Assembly (NCBI GenBank): GCA_963772065.1
Contig: CAVYVZ010000007.1
Span: 186,001-250,000, forward strand
Length of the DNA stretch: 64,000 nt
From: CAVYVZ01 sp963772065
Lineage (GTDB): Bacteria > Acidobacteriota > Vicinamibacteria > Vicinamibacterales > UBA2999
Direction: 5' to 3'
The notes under the pieces were generated by a model. That model did no database searches and had not been told where the DNA came from. It saw nothing but the letters and a program-made list of their open reading frames with translations. Both the position numbers and the translations under genes were made by a program. Shown here piece by piece: positions 35,606 to 45,504 of the stretch. Position 1 is the stretch's first letter. The number at the start of each line of letters is the position of its first letter.

Positions 35606-38113
35606 CTATTCGTGACGCGAGGCGCGGCCGAGCTCGTCGGCCGCTGAGAGGATAGTCCAACGGAGCCGCTCGGGATACTCCGTCTGGCGGCGCAGGAACT
35701 CGCGGACGGTGGCCGCCGCCTCGGCACTGCGGTGCCCGCCGAGCGTCGCGTCCATCCATCGCTTCGGAAAAAAGATATCACCCGTCCGTTGGATCTCGCG
35801 CAGGAGGTCGAGGCTCGGCGCGATGAAGCGCCTGGCGTGCGCCTCGTGAAGCGGGTGATTCAGGTATTGCTGCGCCTCCAGCACCCACGGCTCCCGCCGT
35901 CGGTTCTGCAGCGACTTGAACCGCTCGAACGAGGCCTCGCGCTCGGCGGCGTTCGGTGACAAAGCCGGACGCACGAAGGCGAACCGCTGCTTGCGGTCAG
36001 GATTCCGGGTGCGTTCGTGCTGCGTGTCCAGAATGCGCGTGGACCCTGGCACGGCGCGCACGGCGAGCTCCATGGCCATGGTGATCTCGTCCGGCTCGGC
36101 AAAGGTGAGACCCGCGATCTTCTCCTCGCGCGCCCAGACCCGCTCGAGCCACGCGAGGCCTTCCCGCGTCTGTACGAGGTCGCGAAATGCGTTGAACCAC
36201 GCGGACTTCTGGCTGGTGGTCTTCGCGCGCGCGATTCCGTCGCGCAGCAGCTGCTCGAGCGCGGCGGCGCGCTGAAGGCGCTCCGCCTGCGGGAGAAAGC
36301 GCCAGTACGCGCGGACCACGTAGTTGAGAATGCGCTGCGTGTTCTGCTCGTCGCTCTCGTCGGGGAGCGCACGAACCGCAAGATCGATGAGTGCGCGTGG
36401 ATCGATGCGCCCCTCGAGCATGTTGTCCCAGAGCGTCACCCAGGCCGCGCCGCGAGTGAGCGCGTCGGGAATCTCGTGAAGGTGGCCGACCAGCCACGCA
36501 CGGCTCGCGGGATCGAGCATGAAAAGTCCATAGCCGAGCCCGGCGCCATTGGGCAGGACGAACGCGGGCGCCGAATCGCCGAGCGCGAGCGTGGTCGTGC
36601 CGCCGGCCGCAAGCACCGGCTCTTGCCGGAGACCCGCCGGCGTGCCAATGGTCACGTTCAATCGCTGCGGCCACACGAGCCCCCGCCCGAGCGGATCGCG
36701 CGAGGCGAGCGTGACTATCCCCTGCGGAGTGGTCGACACGGTGAACTCGGGACGCCCGCGCTCCTCCACCCAGGCGCGGCTCCACGCGGCAAGGTCCTGC
36801 GTGGTCTTCGCGTCGAGAATGCGAATGAGATCGTTCCAGGTCGCGTTGCCGAAGGCGTACGACGTCAGGTATTCGCGCAGTCCCTCTCGGAACTTCGGCT
36901 CGCCAACCAGCATCTCGAGCTGACGCATGACGATCGGCGCCTTCTGATAAATGATGGCGCCATAGAGCTGGCCCGCCTCGTTCAGGTTCGACAGCGGCTG
37001 GCGAATCGGGTTCGCGCCCGCCGTGCGGTCGACGTCGTAGGCGGCCGGGTAATGGGACAACAGGAACCGGAGGTCGTGATTGACCTCCGGAAACGTGGGA
37101 TTCACGATCTTCGCCGCCATGAAGTTCGCGAAGACCTCCTTCATCCACACGTCATCGAACCAGCGCATCGTCACGAGGTCGCCGAACCACATGTGCGCCG
37201 TCTCGTGCGCAATCAGGCTGGCGCGGCCGAGGTACTGGCTCTGCGTGGCGGATTCGTCGAGGAGCAGGCCCTGCGCGTTGTACAGGATCGCGCCCGCGTG
37301 CTCCATGCCGCCGAACTGAAACGACGGAATCAGCACGAAATCGAACTTGCCGAACGGGTACGGAATCGCCGTGTAGCTCTCGAGCCAGCTCAGGGCCGAC
37401 GCATGCAGGTCGAAGATCGCCGCGCGGTTGCGGTCGACTTTCGCGGGATCCGTCTCGCGATGAAACATGCGGAGCGTGCGCCCGTTTCGCGTCGCGGTCT
37501 CGAGCTGAAACCTCCCTGCCGCGAACGAGAACAGATACGTCGGCAGCGGCTGGGTCTCGTCGAACGCGACACGATGGCGGCCGGCGGTGAGCGGAGTGGA
37601 AGGTCCCGCCAGGCCGTTCGCGACGGCCTGCCATCCCCCGGGAACGTCGAGTCGAAGCGTGTAGCGGGCCTTGAGATCCGGCTGGTCGAAACACGGAAAC
37701 GCAAGGTGCGCGCGCGCCGGCACGAACAGCGTGTAGAGGAACTCGTCGTTGCGGTTCAGCGAGTCGTCGCCGGCGATGAACTCGATGGTGAAGGCGTTCT
37801 CGCCGCTGGTCGTGTGCCCCGCGGGGATGATGAGATGGTTGTCGCTGAACGCCGCCTCAATGGCCTGGCCGTCGCGCGTCACCGACAAGACGCGGTCCTT
37901 CGGTTGCGCGAAGTCGACCACGATCCGGTGCGGCGACGCCAGCCGGAAGCGCACGACCTCGCGGCCCCGCAGCGGCTGCGTCCGCGATTCGGGAATGCGC
38001 AGCTCGAGCTCGTAGCGAAGCGAGGTGATAACCGCGGCCCGCTCGCGGGCCAGCGCCTCCGGAATGCCGGCGCCGGGCGCGACGGCGGCGGCCAGGACCA
38101 ACGGGAGCATCAC
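35606..38113 (-). CDS. Secreted M1-family metallopeptidase (aminopeptidase N-like)
   Basis: 835 residues. The signal is short (MMLPLVLAAAVAPGAG). QFGGMEHAGAI is the GAMEN-type exopeptidase motif, HETAHMWFGDLVTMRWFDDVWMKEVFANF near residue 302 gives the HExxH-x18-E zinc site, and an ERAP-like helical C-terminal domain follows. The GGMEH in place of GAMEN and a long beta-domain N-terminus match bacterial M1 peptidases such as PepN-like proteins. Periplasmic peptide trimming is likely. It is followed on the same strand by the serine hydrolase gene. Confidence 0.92.
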   Translation of the reverse strand: MMLPLVLAAAVAPGAGIPEALARERAAVITSLRYELELRIPESRTQPLRGREVVRFRLASPHRIVVDFAQPKDRVLSVTRDGQAIEAAFSDNHLIIPAGHTTSGENAFTIEFIAGDDSLNRNDEFLYTLFVPARAHLAFPCFDQPDLKARYTLRLDVPGGWQAVANGLAGPSTPLTAGRHRVAFDETQPLPTYLFSFAAGRFQLETATRNGRTLRMFHRETDPAKVDRNRAAIFDLHASALSWLESYTAIPYPFGKFDFVLIPSFQFGGMEHAGAILYNAQGLLLDESATQSQYLGRASLIAHETAHMWFGDLVTMRWFDDVWMKEVFANFMAAKIVNPTFPEVNHDLRFLLSHYPAAYDVDRTAGANPIRQPLSNLNEAGQLYGAIIYQKAPIVMRQLEMLVGEPKFREGLREYLTSYAFGNATWNDLIRILDAKTTQDLAAWSRAWVEERGRPEFTVSTTPQGIVTLASRDPLGRGLVWPQRLNVTIGTPAGLRQEPVLAAGGTTTLALGDSAPAFVLPNGAGLGYGLFMLDPASRAWLVGHLHEIPDALTRGAAWVTLWDNMLEGRIDPRALIDLAVRALPDESDEQNTQRILNYVVRAYWRFLPQAERLQRAAALEQLLRDGIARAKTTSQKSAWFNAFRDLVQTREGLAWLERVWAREEKIAGLTFAEPDEITMAMELAVRAVPGSTRILDTQHERTRNPDRKQRFAFVRPALSPNAAEREASFERFKSLQNRRREPWVLEAQQYLNHPLHEAHARRFIAPSLDLLREIQRTGDIFFPKRWMDATLGGHRSAEAAATVREFLRRQTEYPERLRWTILSAADELGRASRHE

Positions 38114-38120
38114 CGGCGGA

Positions 38121-38993
38121 TCATTTCCCCAGCTCGGCGTAGATCTTCGTCACGTTGTCCTTCACGCCGGTCATCTGATATCCGCTGAACTTCTCCGGAA
38201 GCTTGATCTCGGCGATCGCCTGCTCGGCCGTTTTGCCGCTCTTGATCGCTCCCTGCACGTAGGCCAGGAAGGCCCGATTGAACTCGGTGAACTCGGTGAG
38301 CGCAGGCCAGTCGGTCACGGGACTGTGACCCGGGATCACCGTGTCGACATTCCTGATCCCCTTGAGGGCCTTCTCCAGCGTGGCCGGGTACTCGACGCCG
38401 CTGCCGCCGTTGTTCATGTCGAGCAGTGGCGTGCCCTTCCGCGGAAAGAGGTCACCGGTGTGCACGACCCGAAGCTGCGGAAACACGATCCAGGCATCAC
38501 CGTTGGTGTGGCCCCGTCCGAAGTAATACACGTCGACCTGCTCGCGGCCGCGGCCGAGCGTGAGGCGATCCTCGAAGGTGCGGTCCGGCATCGCGTGCGG
38601 CTTGCCTTTCAGCGAGTCCATCTTCTCCATGTTCGCTTTCGTGTTCACATGCGCGACGATCTCGACGCTGGGCTCGAAGAACTCATTGCTGCCCACATGG
38701 TCGCCGTGCGTGTGGGTGTTGATGATCGTGGTCACCGGCTTGTCGGTGACGCTGCGCACCTTCTCCATGATCCGCTCGCCCCAGTTCGGGTTTTTCGTGT
38801 CGACGAGCGTGACGCCCTTCTCGCCGACGAACACGGCGGTGTTGCCGCCGCCGTTGCTGATCACGTACAGGTTTTCCTTGACCTTCTGGATCTCGGCCGT
38901 CTGCGGCTGTGTCGACGGCGTCTGGGCCGCTTTGACGGCTACGGCGATGCTGCCCGCGCCCATCAACACCGCCAGGATCACGACTCGTTTCAT
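38121..38993 (-). CDS. Secreted MBL-fold metallohydrolase (class B beta-lactamase-like)
   Basis: 290 residues with a signal (MKRVVILAVLMGAGSIAVAV). NTHTHGDHVGSNEF is the zinc motif; further ligands are in YYFGRGHTNGDAWIVF, VHTGDLFPRK and VIPGHSPVTDW. This set resembles SoxH/quinoprotein-linked and beta-lactamase-like hydrolases. Resistance activity cannot be inferred. ATG overlaps the upstream HupE/UreJ-like stop (TGATG), so the pair is translationally coupled. The M1 peptidase gene follows eight bases on. Confidence 0.87.
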   Translation of the reverse strand: MKRVVILAVLMGAGSIAVAVKAAQTPSTQPQTAEIQKVKENLYVISNGGGNTAVFVGEKGVTLVDTKNPNWGERIMEKVRSVTDKPVTTIINTHTHGDHVGSNEFFEPSVEIVAHVNTKANMEKMDSLKGKPHAMPDRTFEDRLTLGRGREQVDVYYFGRGHTNGDAWIVFPQLRVVHTGDLFPRKGTPLLDMNNGGSGVEYPATLEKALKGIRNVDTVIPGHSPVTDWPALTEFTEFNRAFLAYVQGAIKSGKTAEQAIAEIKLPEKFSGYQMTGVKDNVTKIYAELGK

Positions 38994-40066
38994 CACACCC
39001 CTCCCGTAAAGAACACGCGCTCGACGAACCAGTATGCACCGGCCGCCATGACGACGACCGACCCGGCGAAAACGACGCGCCGCGCCGCAGCCTGATTGCG
39101 CTTTCGGACGAGCGCCAGCGCGCCCGCAACCGCCAGGACGATCATGAGCTGCCCTATCTCCACCCCGACATTGAACGAGAAGAGCGACCATGCCAGCGCT
39201 TCGCGCGGCAGGCCAAACTCCTTCAGGACGTACGCGAAGCCGAAACCGTGCACGAGGCCGAATGCCAGGGCAATCCATGCGCGCACGTCCCGCCCGCGAG
39301 CGCCGACCAGGAGATTGTCGGCGCCGACGAAGACGATGCTCAGCGCGATGGCGGGCTCGATCAACGTGGCCGGCGGCGTCACGACGTCCAGGGCGGCAAG
39401 CGACAGCGTGATGCTATGGCCAATCGTGAACGCCGTGACGATGCGGATGAGCGCCCACGGGCCGCCGCCGAGGAGCAACAGGCCAACGAGAAACAGGATG
39501 TGATCCGGTCCGATCAGGATGTGGTGGATACCCGCGGGCACGAACGTGCCGATCACCGCGAGCGCGCCCTGTGCGGTCCCCCGATAGTAGGTGCGCTCGT
39601 CGTCGGCCGCATTGAACACCATCTGCTGGCGCAGCGCCCCGGCTTCGTAGACGTTCACGAACGTCTGGTGGAGCGGGTCGTACTGAAACAGGCGTGCTCG
39701 AATGGTCATGTCGCCGCCGCTCGCCCTTGTCGCTCGAAACAGGAGCCGCACCGCGTCGCGCTCTGGAGCGGGCTCGAGTCGTTCCCAGTCGAGCATGAGC
39801 GCCTCACCGCCGGAGCGCAGCCACAGACGCGAGCTGACGAGTGCAATCACCCGATCCCGCTCGCGCTGGGCCACGGCCGGATCGAGGAGATCCTGGGCCT
39901 TTGGCATCCCGAGATCGTGCGCCACATCGATGACGTGCAGCGTGAGCGATCCCTCGACACGGGAGTCGCGGATGTGAAGGTCGAGATAACTGAACGGCGC
40001 TGGATGCGCGTCGGCGCTGCGCCCGGCCACGGCCAGGGCGGCGACGAGCAGGAGGACGAACCTCAC
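38993..40066 (-). CDS. HupE/UreJ-like membrane protein
   Basis: 357 residues from a GTG. A signal peptide and an extracytoplasmic beta domain (HPAPFSYLDLHIRDSRVEGSL, DMTIRARLFQYDPLHQTF) precede about six transmembrane segments. These carry GIHHILIGPDHILFLVGLLLL, TAFTIGHSITLSLAAL and ALAFGLVHGFGFAYVLKEFGL, the His-rich motifs of the HupE/UreJ_2 family. The homologues are implied in metal (nickel/cobalt) permeation, but family members of this long form are not assigned to a substrate. The start was chosen at the signal peptide rather than the longer frame. Confidence 0.83.
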   Translation of the reverse strand: MRFVLLLVAALAVAGRSADAHPAPFSYLDLHIRDSRVEGSLTLHVIDVAHDLGMPKAQDLLDPAVAQRERDRVIALVSSRLWLRSGGEALMLDWERLEPAPERDAVRLLFRATRASGGDMTIRARLFQYDPLHQTFVNVYEAGALRQQMVFNAADDERTYYRGTAQGALAVIGTFVPAGIHHILIGPDHILFLVGLLLLGGGPWALIRIVTAFTIGHSITLSLAALDVVTPPATLIEPAIALSIVFVGADNLLVGARGRDVRAWIALAFGLVHGFGFAYVLKEFGLPREALAWSLFSFNVGVEIGQLMIVLAVAGALALVRKRNQAAARRVVFAGSVVVMAAGAYWFVERVFFTGGV

Positions 40067-40128
40067 GCGCGGGATTGTACAGAAAACCGGCCGGCACACT
40101 CCCCGAGGACGGTCGTCGCGCGGGACGG

Positions 40129-41527
40129 CTATTTGGCGGCTGTGCGCTCGGCGTTCGTCCCTTCCTGGCGCTGGTCCAGCCCATACGGGTCGTCGAAGTA
40201 GGTCACCGAGCCATCTTCCTCGACCCATGCGGTCCAGTAGCCGATATGGACGGGAATCGGTTTTCTCAGCTTCACAGCCTGCTCGTGCTTGCTGTTCATG
40301 GCCACGCGTATGCGCTCAGGCGTCCACTGCGCCTTGTCCTGCAGCACGTACTCCGCGAGCGCAACGGGGTTCTCTATGCGAATGCAGCCGTGGCTGAACG
40401 TCCGCTTCTCCTTGTTGAAGAGCGAATCGGTTGGCGTGTCATGGAGGTACACGTTGAAGTGGTTGGGGAAGATGAATTTGACGAGCCCCAGGGCGTTCTC
40501 CTCTCCGGGCGCCTGACGGAAGCGGAGTCCTTCTGTTGTGTCGACGTCACTCCAGTCCACGCCCGACGCGTCGAGAATCTCACCCGAGGTATCGACGACC
40601 TCGATGTTGTTCCGCGACAGATAGTCGGGATCGTCCACGAGCCTGGGGAGCGTCTCCTCGCGAAGAATCGATTCGGGGATGTTCCAGTACGGACTGAAGA
40701 CGATGTACGTCATCTCGTCGCTGAAGAGCGGCGTCGGCGTGTCGGTAGCACCCACGATCACGCGCATGGCGAGTGCCGGCCTGCCCCCGTCGATGACCTG
40801 CATCGCATAGTTCGGCACGTTGATCAGCACGTACCGATCGCCGAGCTCACGCGGCGCCCAGCGCCAGCGCTCGAGGTTCATCGAGATTTTTGCGATGTCG
40901 AGACTCTCGCCCGCTCCCTTGCGCGCCCGTGCAAGCGCGGCCTGCAGCCCCTTGTACCTGAGGATGCGACGGGGCGATCGCGTCGAGCGTCTCCCGTACT
41001 TTGTTGCCTTTGAGCGCGTCGCGAAGATGCTGGAGCAGGTCCGCCCTCTTCGGCGATGGGAGCCAGTTGCGGTCGACCTCACGCGGCGACGATCGCCATC
41101 CAAGCAGATCGGCGGCGTGCGTGAGGAACGCATAGGTGAGCCGCAGATCGGTTTCTGGAATCACATCGGGGTCGAACGAGGCGCCGAACCACGCGCGTTC
41201 ATCGGCCTTCGCGAGCGCGGCCGCCAGTGCGTCATATCCATAGCCGGCCGGTTCGAGCCCGTGCACCTCGGCATCACGAATCGCCCCAAGGAGCGACTCG
41301 AGCTGCGGTGTTGGATCGTCGCCCTCAATCCACGCCGGCACGTACTGACGCTCGGCATAGAACTTCTGCTCGAGCGCCCACAGGCGCCTGCCGGCCGCAT
41401 CGCGATGAACCCACCGTGGAACGGACGACGCCGATTTCTTCAGGGCACCCGCGAACTGTTGGCTGTCCTTCTCCCCGCACGCAATCGACACAACCAGGGC
41501 CAGCGCAACTGCAAGGGTCCGTTTCAC
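40129..41527 (-). CDS. L,D-transpeptidase, YcbB/LdtD-like (frameshifted)
   Basis: A lipoprotein signal (LALVVSIAC) opens the protein. A scaffold domain (FYAERQYVPAWIEG, LLGAIRDAEVHGLEPAGYGYDAL) is followed by a YkuD catalytic domain with YVLINVPNYAMQVIDGG, MRVIVGATDTPTPLFS and the active-site TFSHGCIRIENPVALAEYVL near residue 380. The frame changes near base 40965. The conserved His/Cys pair is intact, so the enzyme should form 3-3 crosslinks or attach lipoprotein to peptidoglycan. About 466 residues, shorter than E. coli YcbB. Confidence 0.88.
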
Positions 41528-41586
41528 GCGAAGAGGTAGTGCAAGCTGAATACCGCGTCTTGTTATCTGTTTGCGAAGGAGGCGCG

Positions 41587-41688
41587 ATGGAAGAGAGGAA
41601 CCGCAGTCAGTCGGGGCGCTCGACGGATCGTGACGAGGGCATCCCCGAGTCCGGCCGCCTTGACGACGACCAGATGAGCGAGCGCTAG
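41587..41688 (+). CDS. 33-residue charged small protein
   Basis: MEERNRSQSGRSTDRDEGIP and the following ESGRLDDDQMSER are very polar and rich in Arg, Asp and Ser, with no hydrophobic segment. It is preceded by a strong AAGGAGG site four bases before the ATG, which is unusual in this window and the best evidence that it is translated. Function unknown. Its stop overlaps the stop of the convergent 72-residue gene. Confidence 0.5.
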   Translation: MEERNRSQSGRSTDRDEGIPESGRLDDDQMSER

Positions 41689-41903
41689 GCGCACTTGCGG
41701 AGGTGACGCATCGTCTGCTTCACCTCCCAGCCCGCGGCAAGTGTGTACACCACTGCGTTGGTCCTGAGATGGCGCTCGCGGCGGAAGCACCAGGCGGCGA
41801 TGTTGTAAGCGGCCATCACCACGGCGATCGCACAGGCGGCTCCGTGCACGCCACCTTTGACGACCTCCTGGTTTCCGCTGTGGCAAAACTGTTCGACCGT
41901 CAA
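41685..41903 (-). CDS. Small single-span membrane protein
   Basis: 72 residues, with one hydrophobic segment (VHGAACAIAVVMAAYNIAAWCF) followed by a basic stretch (RRERHLRTNAVVY). Likely inserted with the C-terminus cytoplasmic. I do not recognise the family. It lies between the FRG gene and the short charged protein, on the opposite strand from the latter. Confidence 0.5.
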   Translation of the reverse strand: MTVEQFCHSGNQEVVKGGVHGAACAIAVVMAAYNIAAWCFRRERHLRTNAVVYTLAAGWEVKQTMRHLRKCA

Positions 41904-41978
41904 GCAGCCCTCCTGGGCACGGGCGAGCAGAGCAAGAGCAAATGAAATGCCACAGCGCTATGGTGCGAGAACGGGCAA

Positions 41979-42765
41979 CTATTGGTTCTTTGGCAGGTAA
42001 TAGCGCTCGAGCCAGCGACTGAGACCGTCCAAACCCGGAAACAGCGTTCGCTCGCTGATGTTCGCCTGGTCGAGCTTGTCGCGGACCTCCCACTTCAACT
42101 CCGCAGGAACCACGACGCGCCGGAATAGCTTCGGATGTCCTTCCAGCCAGTGATCCAGTCGCGCGGACGCCGTGGGCATGAGTGAGAAGAGGGCGAACTG
42201 GTTCAGGATTCGCGCGTCCAGCGACGGCGGCTCGATGAAGATCACGAAGGGATCGCGGCCGAGCGCGTCGAAGGAGCGAAGCGACGGAAACTCGCTGAGC
42301 ATCTCCACCGTGAAGGTGTCGGAGTGCTCCTCCTCGAGGATCGTCTTCAGCCGCGGCGGCAGCAGACGGTTCGCCTCGACGAAGTTTACGCACCAGACGA
42401 CGCCGTCGCCACGGAAGTCTCCGGGGCTCTCCGTGGCAAAGTGGAGCGCGACAAACGGCGAGTAGGTCCAGTCGACGAGACGAGTCGGCAGGCCGTGATG
42501 CTGACCGAGCGCGAGCCAGTGCCAGATCGAGTCGACGCGGTGCCACGGTTTGCGCGTACTTGCGGAAGTTGCGCACGAGCGAGAGCTCGAGCTTGCCCAG
42601 ATCGATCCGGCCGGCCGCCAGCCGGATCAGACTGTTGGAGAGATCGTGATCGAAGAGGGACAGCCCTCGAAAGGCGAACGGCGAACGGAAGCGGCCGAGG
42701 TCAGGGCTCCATGAATCCGCAAAGAGCTGCTCGATCAGTTCGGTCCAGGTCCGGGGGCGCTCCAC
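41979..42765 (-). CDS. FRG-domain protein (frameshifted)
   Basis: An FRG domain (PF08867): WTELIEQLFADSWSPDLGRF, SPFAFRGLSLFDHDL holds the name-giving F-R-G, then after a frame change near base 42545 comes IWHWLALGQHHGLPTRLVDWTYSPFVALHFATE, which is the second family block. A helical C-terminus follows (ILNQFALFSLMPTASARLDHWL, LSRWLERYYLPKNQ). About 261 residues. FRG proteins have no proven function in general but several lie in phage-defence neighbourhoods. This one is alone beside a tandem repeat and an ADOP permease. Confidence 0.82.
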
Positions 42766-42775
42766 GGGTCAATTC

Positions 42776-42962
42776 TAGGCTGTAGGCGGTTGGCGGTAGG
42801 CGGTAGTTGGCGGTAGGCGGTAGGTTGCCGGTAGGCGGTAGGTGCCGGTAGGCGGTAGGTGCCGGTAGGCGGTAGGTGCCGGTAGGCGGTAGTTGCCGGT
42901 AGGCGGTAGTTGCCGGCAGGCGGTAGGTTCGTTCGTCCGACGGCCTACCGCCTACCGCCTAC
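42776..42962. repeat. Long tandem-repeat hairpin element F (GTAGGCG, 17-nt period)
   Basis: The left part (42783-42930) repeats GGTAGGCGGTAGGTGCC-like units, a heptad GTAGGCG plus a 10-nt variant, with a 17-nt period in its centre. A short right arm (42941-42962) is the inverted CCTACCGCCTACCGCCTAC. The right arm contains the TAG stop of the ADOP permease. The region fills the whole 193-bp gap to the FRG gene start. Confidence 0.9.
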
Positions 42963-45451
42963 TCGTAGCGCAATGCCAGCATCGGGTCCACGCGCGTCGC
43001 GCGCCGCGCAGGCACGTAGCCGGCCAGCATGGCGACGCCGCTCAGCAACGTCGACGCGAGGACGAACGTCGCCGGATCCGTGGGCGACAGCCCGTACAAC
43101 TGCGACTCGACGAAGCGGCTGAGGCCGATGGCCACTGGCAGGCCGATCACGATACCGACCGAGAGCATCACGGCGACCTCACGCAGCACCATCCACAGCA
43201 CGGAGCCGCGCGCGGCACCGAGGGCCATGCGAATGCCAATCTCGCGCGTGCGGCGCGAGACGGTGTACGACATCACACCGTAGAGCCCGACGGCGGCCAG
43301 CACGGTGGCCAGCCCGCCGAACAGCATCGACAACGCCGCAACCAGCCGCTCGATGAACAGCGACTCGTCCACCTGCGCTTCCATCGTCTTCATGTTGAAG
43401 ATTGGCAGGTTCGGGTCGAGGCGCTGAGCGACCTGTCGCGCGGATGCCGGCACGCCGCCGGCGTCGGGGTGCGATCGGACGTAGAACGTCATCTGATCGA
43501 GCGCTTCTTCCTGCATGTACGGCACGTACACGAACCGCGGGATCTCGTCGCGCATCGTGGTGAACTTCGAGTCGCGAACGACGCCGACCACCTCGATCGT
43601 GTTGTCGTTGTCGTCGCGTCCGAAGCCAAACCTGCGGCCGATCGGGTTCTGAGTTCCCCAGAAATACTTCGCCATCGTCTCATTGATGATCGCGACGCGC
43701 GGTGCGCCGAGGGCATCGGTCTCGCGGAACTCGCGTCCGAGCACGAGCGGCATCCCCAGCGTCGAGAAGTAACCGGGCGCCACGGCGTTGAAGGTCGGGT
43801 TCATGTCCTCGCCTTCCTTGCGAGTGTATCCCTGCACCTGCACGGTCGAACGCCATTCCGAGTCGGCCATCGCGGGTAGGACGGCCGCGGATGCCGCGGT
43901 GACGCCGGGCAGCGCGGCGAGCTGATCGTGGAGCTGGCGGAACAATGCGGCGCTCCGCTCGCGCGCGTACCCGCTCAACGCCGGATCCACGGAGAACTGC
44001 AGCAGGTCCTCGGCCACGAACCCCGGGTTGAGGCTGCGAAGGTTGTACAGGCTTCGCGTGAAGAGGCCCGCGCCCGCGAGGAGCAGCACCGACAACGCCA
44101 CCTGCGCGACGACGAGCCCTTTGCGGAAGCGGGCCTGCCCGCCGGCGACGGCGCCCGCACCTTCCTTCAACGCCCCCGTCAGCGACGGCTTGGTCGCCTG
44201 GAATGCGGGCGCAAGGCCGAACAGCGTGGCCGTGATCGCGGAAATCGCAATCGCAAAGAGCACGACACGTAGATCGGGATCCGACGAGAGGTTCTGCACC
44301 GCGCGATCGAACGGGAGCGTGTCGATCAAGACGCTGGTCGTCCACCAGGCGAACAGCACGCCGACGATCGCACCGCCGAGCGCGAGCACGAAGCTCTCGG
44401 TGAGCCGCGTGCGCACGACGCGCCAGCGGCCGGCGCCGAGCGCCAGCCGGATCGCCACTTCCTTCTGCTGCCCCGCCGCTCGCGCGAGCAGCAGGTTGGC
44501 GACGTTCGCGCAGGCAATCAGCAGGACGAGACCCACCATCGCCATCAGCACGACGAGCGGTGTCGAGAACTCCGTGCGCAGGTCCGAGCGTCCCTGATGG
44601 CCGGGAAGGACGAGCAGGGTCTTGGCGAGAAAGCGCTTGCGGATGTTCTCGGGCATGCTCGCGCGGAGCGTCTTCGCGTCCTCCTGCAGCTGCTGGCGGT
44701 AGACGACGTTCATCGCCGCGCCTGCCTGCTCCATCGTCACGCCGGGCCTTCGGCGCCCCATGATGGTGACCCACCGGCTGCGCCACGTGTCGAGGTCGTT
44801 CCAGGTGGGCGTGAGCTGCGCCTTCATCATGATCGGCACGAAGAGATCCGCCGGCGAACCGGCGTCGAGGCCGCTGAAGCCGCGCGCGGCGACGCCGACG
44901 ACCGTCATCGGATGATTGTTGATGCGGATCTCCTGGTTGAGGACGTTCGTCTGGCCGCCAAAGCGCCGCTGCCAGTAGCCATGGCTGAGCACCACGACCG
45001 GGTGACCGCTCGGCGTGCGGTCGTCTTCCGCGCCGAGCGTGCGGCCGACGACAGATCCAACGCCGAGGACATTGAAGTAGTGGCCCGTGACGAGCTCGAC
45101 GAACACACGCTCCGAGCGCGTGCCGGTGGTGAGCGTCGCGCTCGTGTCGTAGCGCGCGAGCATCCCGGTCATCACGTCACGCGACCCGTGCTCGAGGCCG
45201 CGAAACATCGGCACGGAGAACGTCATGTTGTTGTTGGTCCGCCCCGAGAACGGTCCGGGGCCGTCGAAGAGCACCAGCTCCTCCGGCGCGCGGACGGGGA
45301 GGGTCCGCAACAGCACTTGATCCATCAACGAGAAAATCGCGGTGTTGGCGCCAATGCCGAGGCCGAGCGTGAGGATGATGATCACGGAGAACGCTGGCGC
45401 GCGGCGAAGCGACCGGAGGGCGAATCGAAAGTCCTGACGCAGCTGGTCCAT
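42959..45451 (-). CDS. ADOP-family ABC transporter permease (MacB/FtsX-like)
   Basis: 830 residues. RQDFRFALRSLRRAPAFSVI opens the protein, then a TM segment (IILTLGLGIGANTAIFSL), a MacB periplasmic core domain, and two FtsX-like permease blocks (ANVANLLLARAAGQQKEVAIRLALGAGR and SRRTREIGIRMALGAARGSVLW). This is the Acidobacterial duplicated orphan permease layout, with eight expected TM segments and no fused ATPase. No ATPase gene lies next to it. Cargo unknown; the MacB family exports peptides or lipoproteins. Confidence 0.92.
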   Translation of the reverse strand: MDQLRQDFRFALRSLRRAPAFSVIIILTLGLGIGANTAIFSLMDQVLLRTLPVRAPEELVLFDGPGPFSGRTNNNMTFSVPMFRGLEHGSRDVMTGMLARYDTSATLTTGTRSERVFVELVTGHYFNVLGVGSVVGRTLGAEDDRTPSGHPVVVLSHGYWQRRFGGQTNVLNQEIRINNHPMTVVGVAARGFSGLDAGSPADLFVPIMMKAQLTPTWNDLDTWRSRWVTIMGRRRPGVTMEQAGAAMNVVYRQQLQEDAKTLRASMPENIRKRFLAKTLLVLPGHQGRSDLRTEFSTPLVVLMAMVGLVLLIACANVANLLLARAAGQQKEVAIRLALGAGRWRVVRTRLTESFVLALGGAIVGVLFAWWTTSVLIDTLPFDRAVQNLSSDPDLRVVLFAIAISAITATLFGLAPAFQATKPSLTGALKEGAGAVAGGQARFRKGLVVAQVALSVLLLAGAGLFTRSLYNLRSLNPGFVAEDLLQFSVDPALSGYARERSAALFRQLHDQLAALPGVTAASAAVLPAMADSEWRSTVQVQGYTRKEGEDMNPTFNAVAPGYFSTLGMPLVLGREFRETDALGAPRVAIINETMAKYFWGTQNPIGRRFGFGRDDNDNTIEVVGVVRDSKFTTMRDEIPRFVYVPYMQEEALDQMTFYVRSHPDAGGVPASARQVAQRLDPNLPIFNMKTMEAQVDESLFIERLVAALSMLFGGLATVLAAVGLYGVMSYTVSRRTREIGIRMALGAARGSVLWMVLREVAVMLSVGIVIGLPVAIGLSRFVESQLYGLSPTDPATFVLASTLLSGVAMLAGYVPARRATRVDPMLALRYE

Positions 45452-45504
45452 AAGTGTTCTCGACGGAAATTAGACGTTGAGCAGGCCCCGTCGGTTGAGT
45501 GCGG

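Noticed and set aside
42776..42962. Possible CRISPR array
   Set aside because: The units are 7-17 nt with no unique spacers and no cas genes nearby; it is a tandem repeat.
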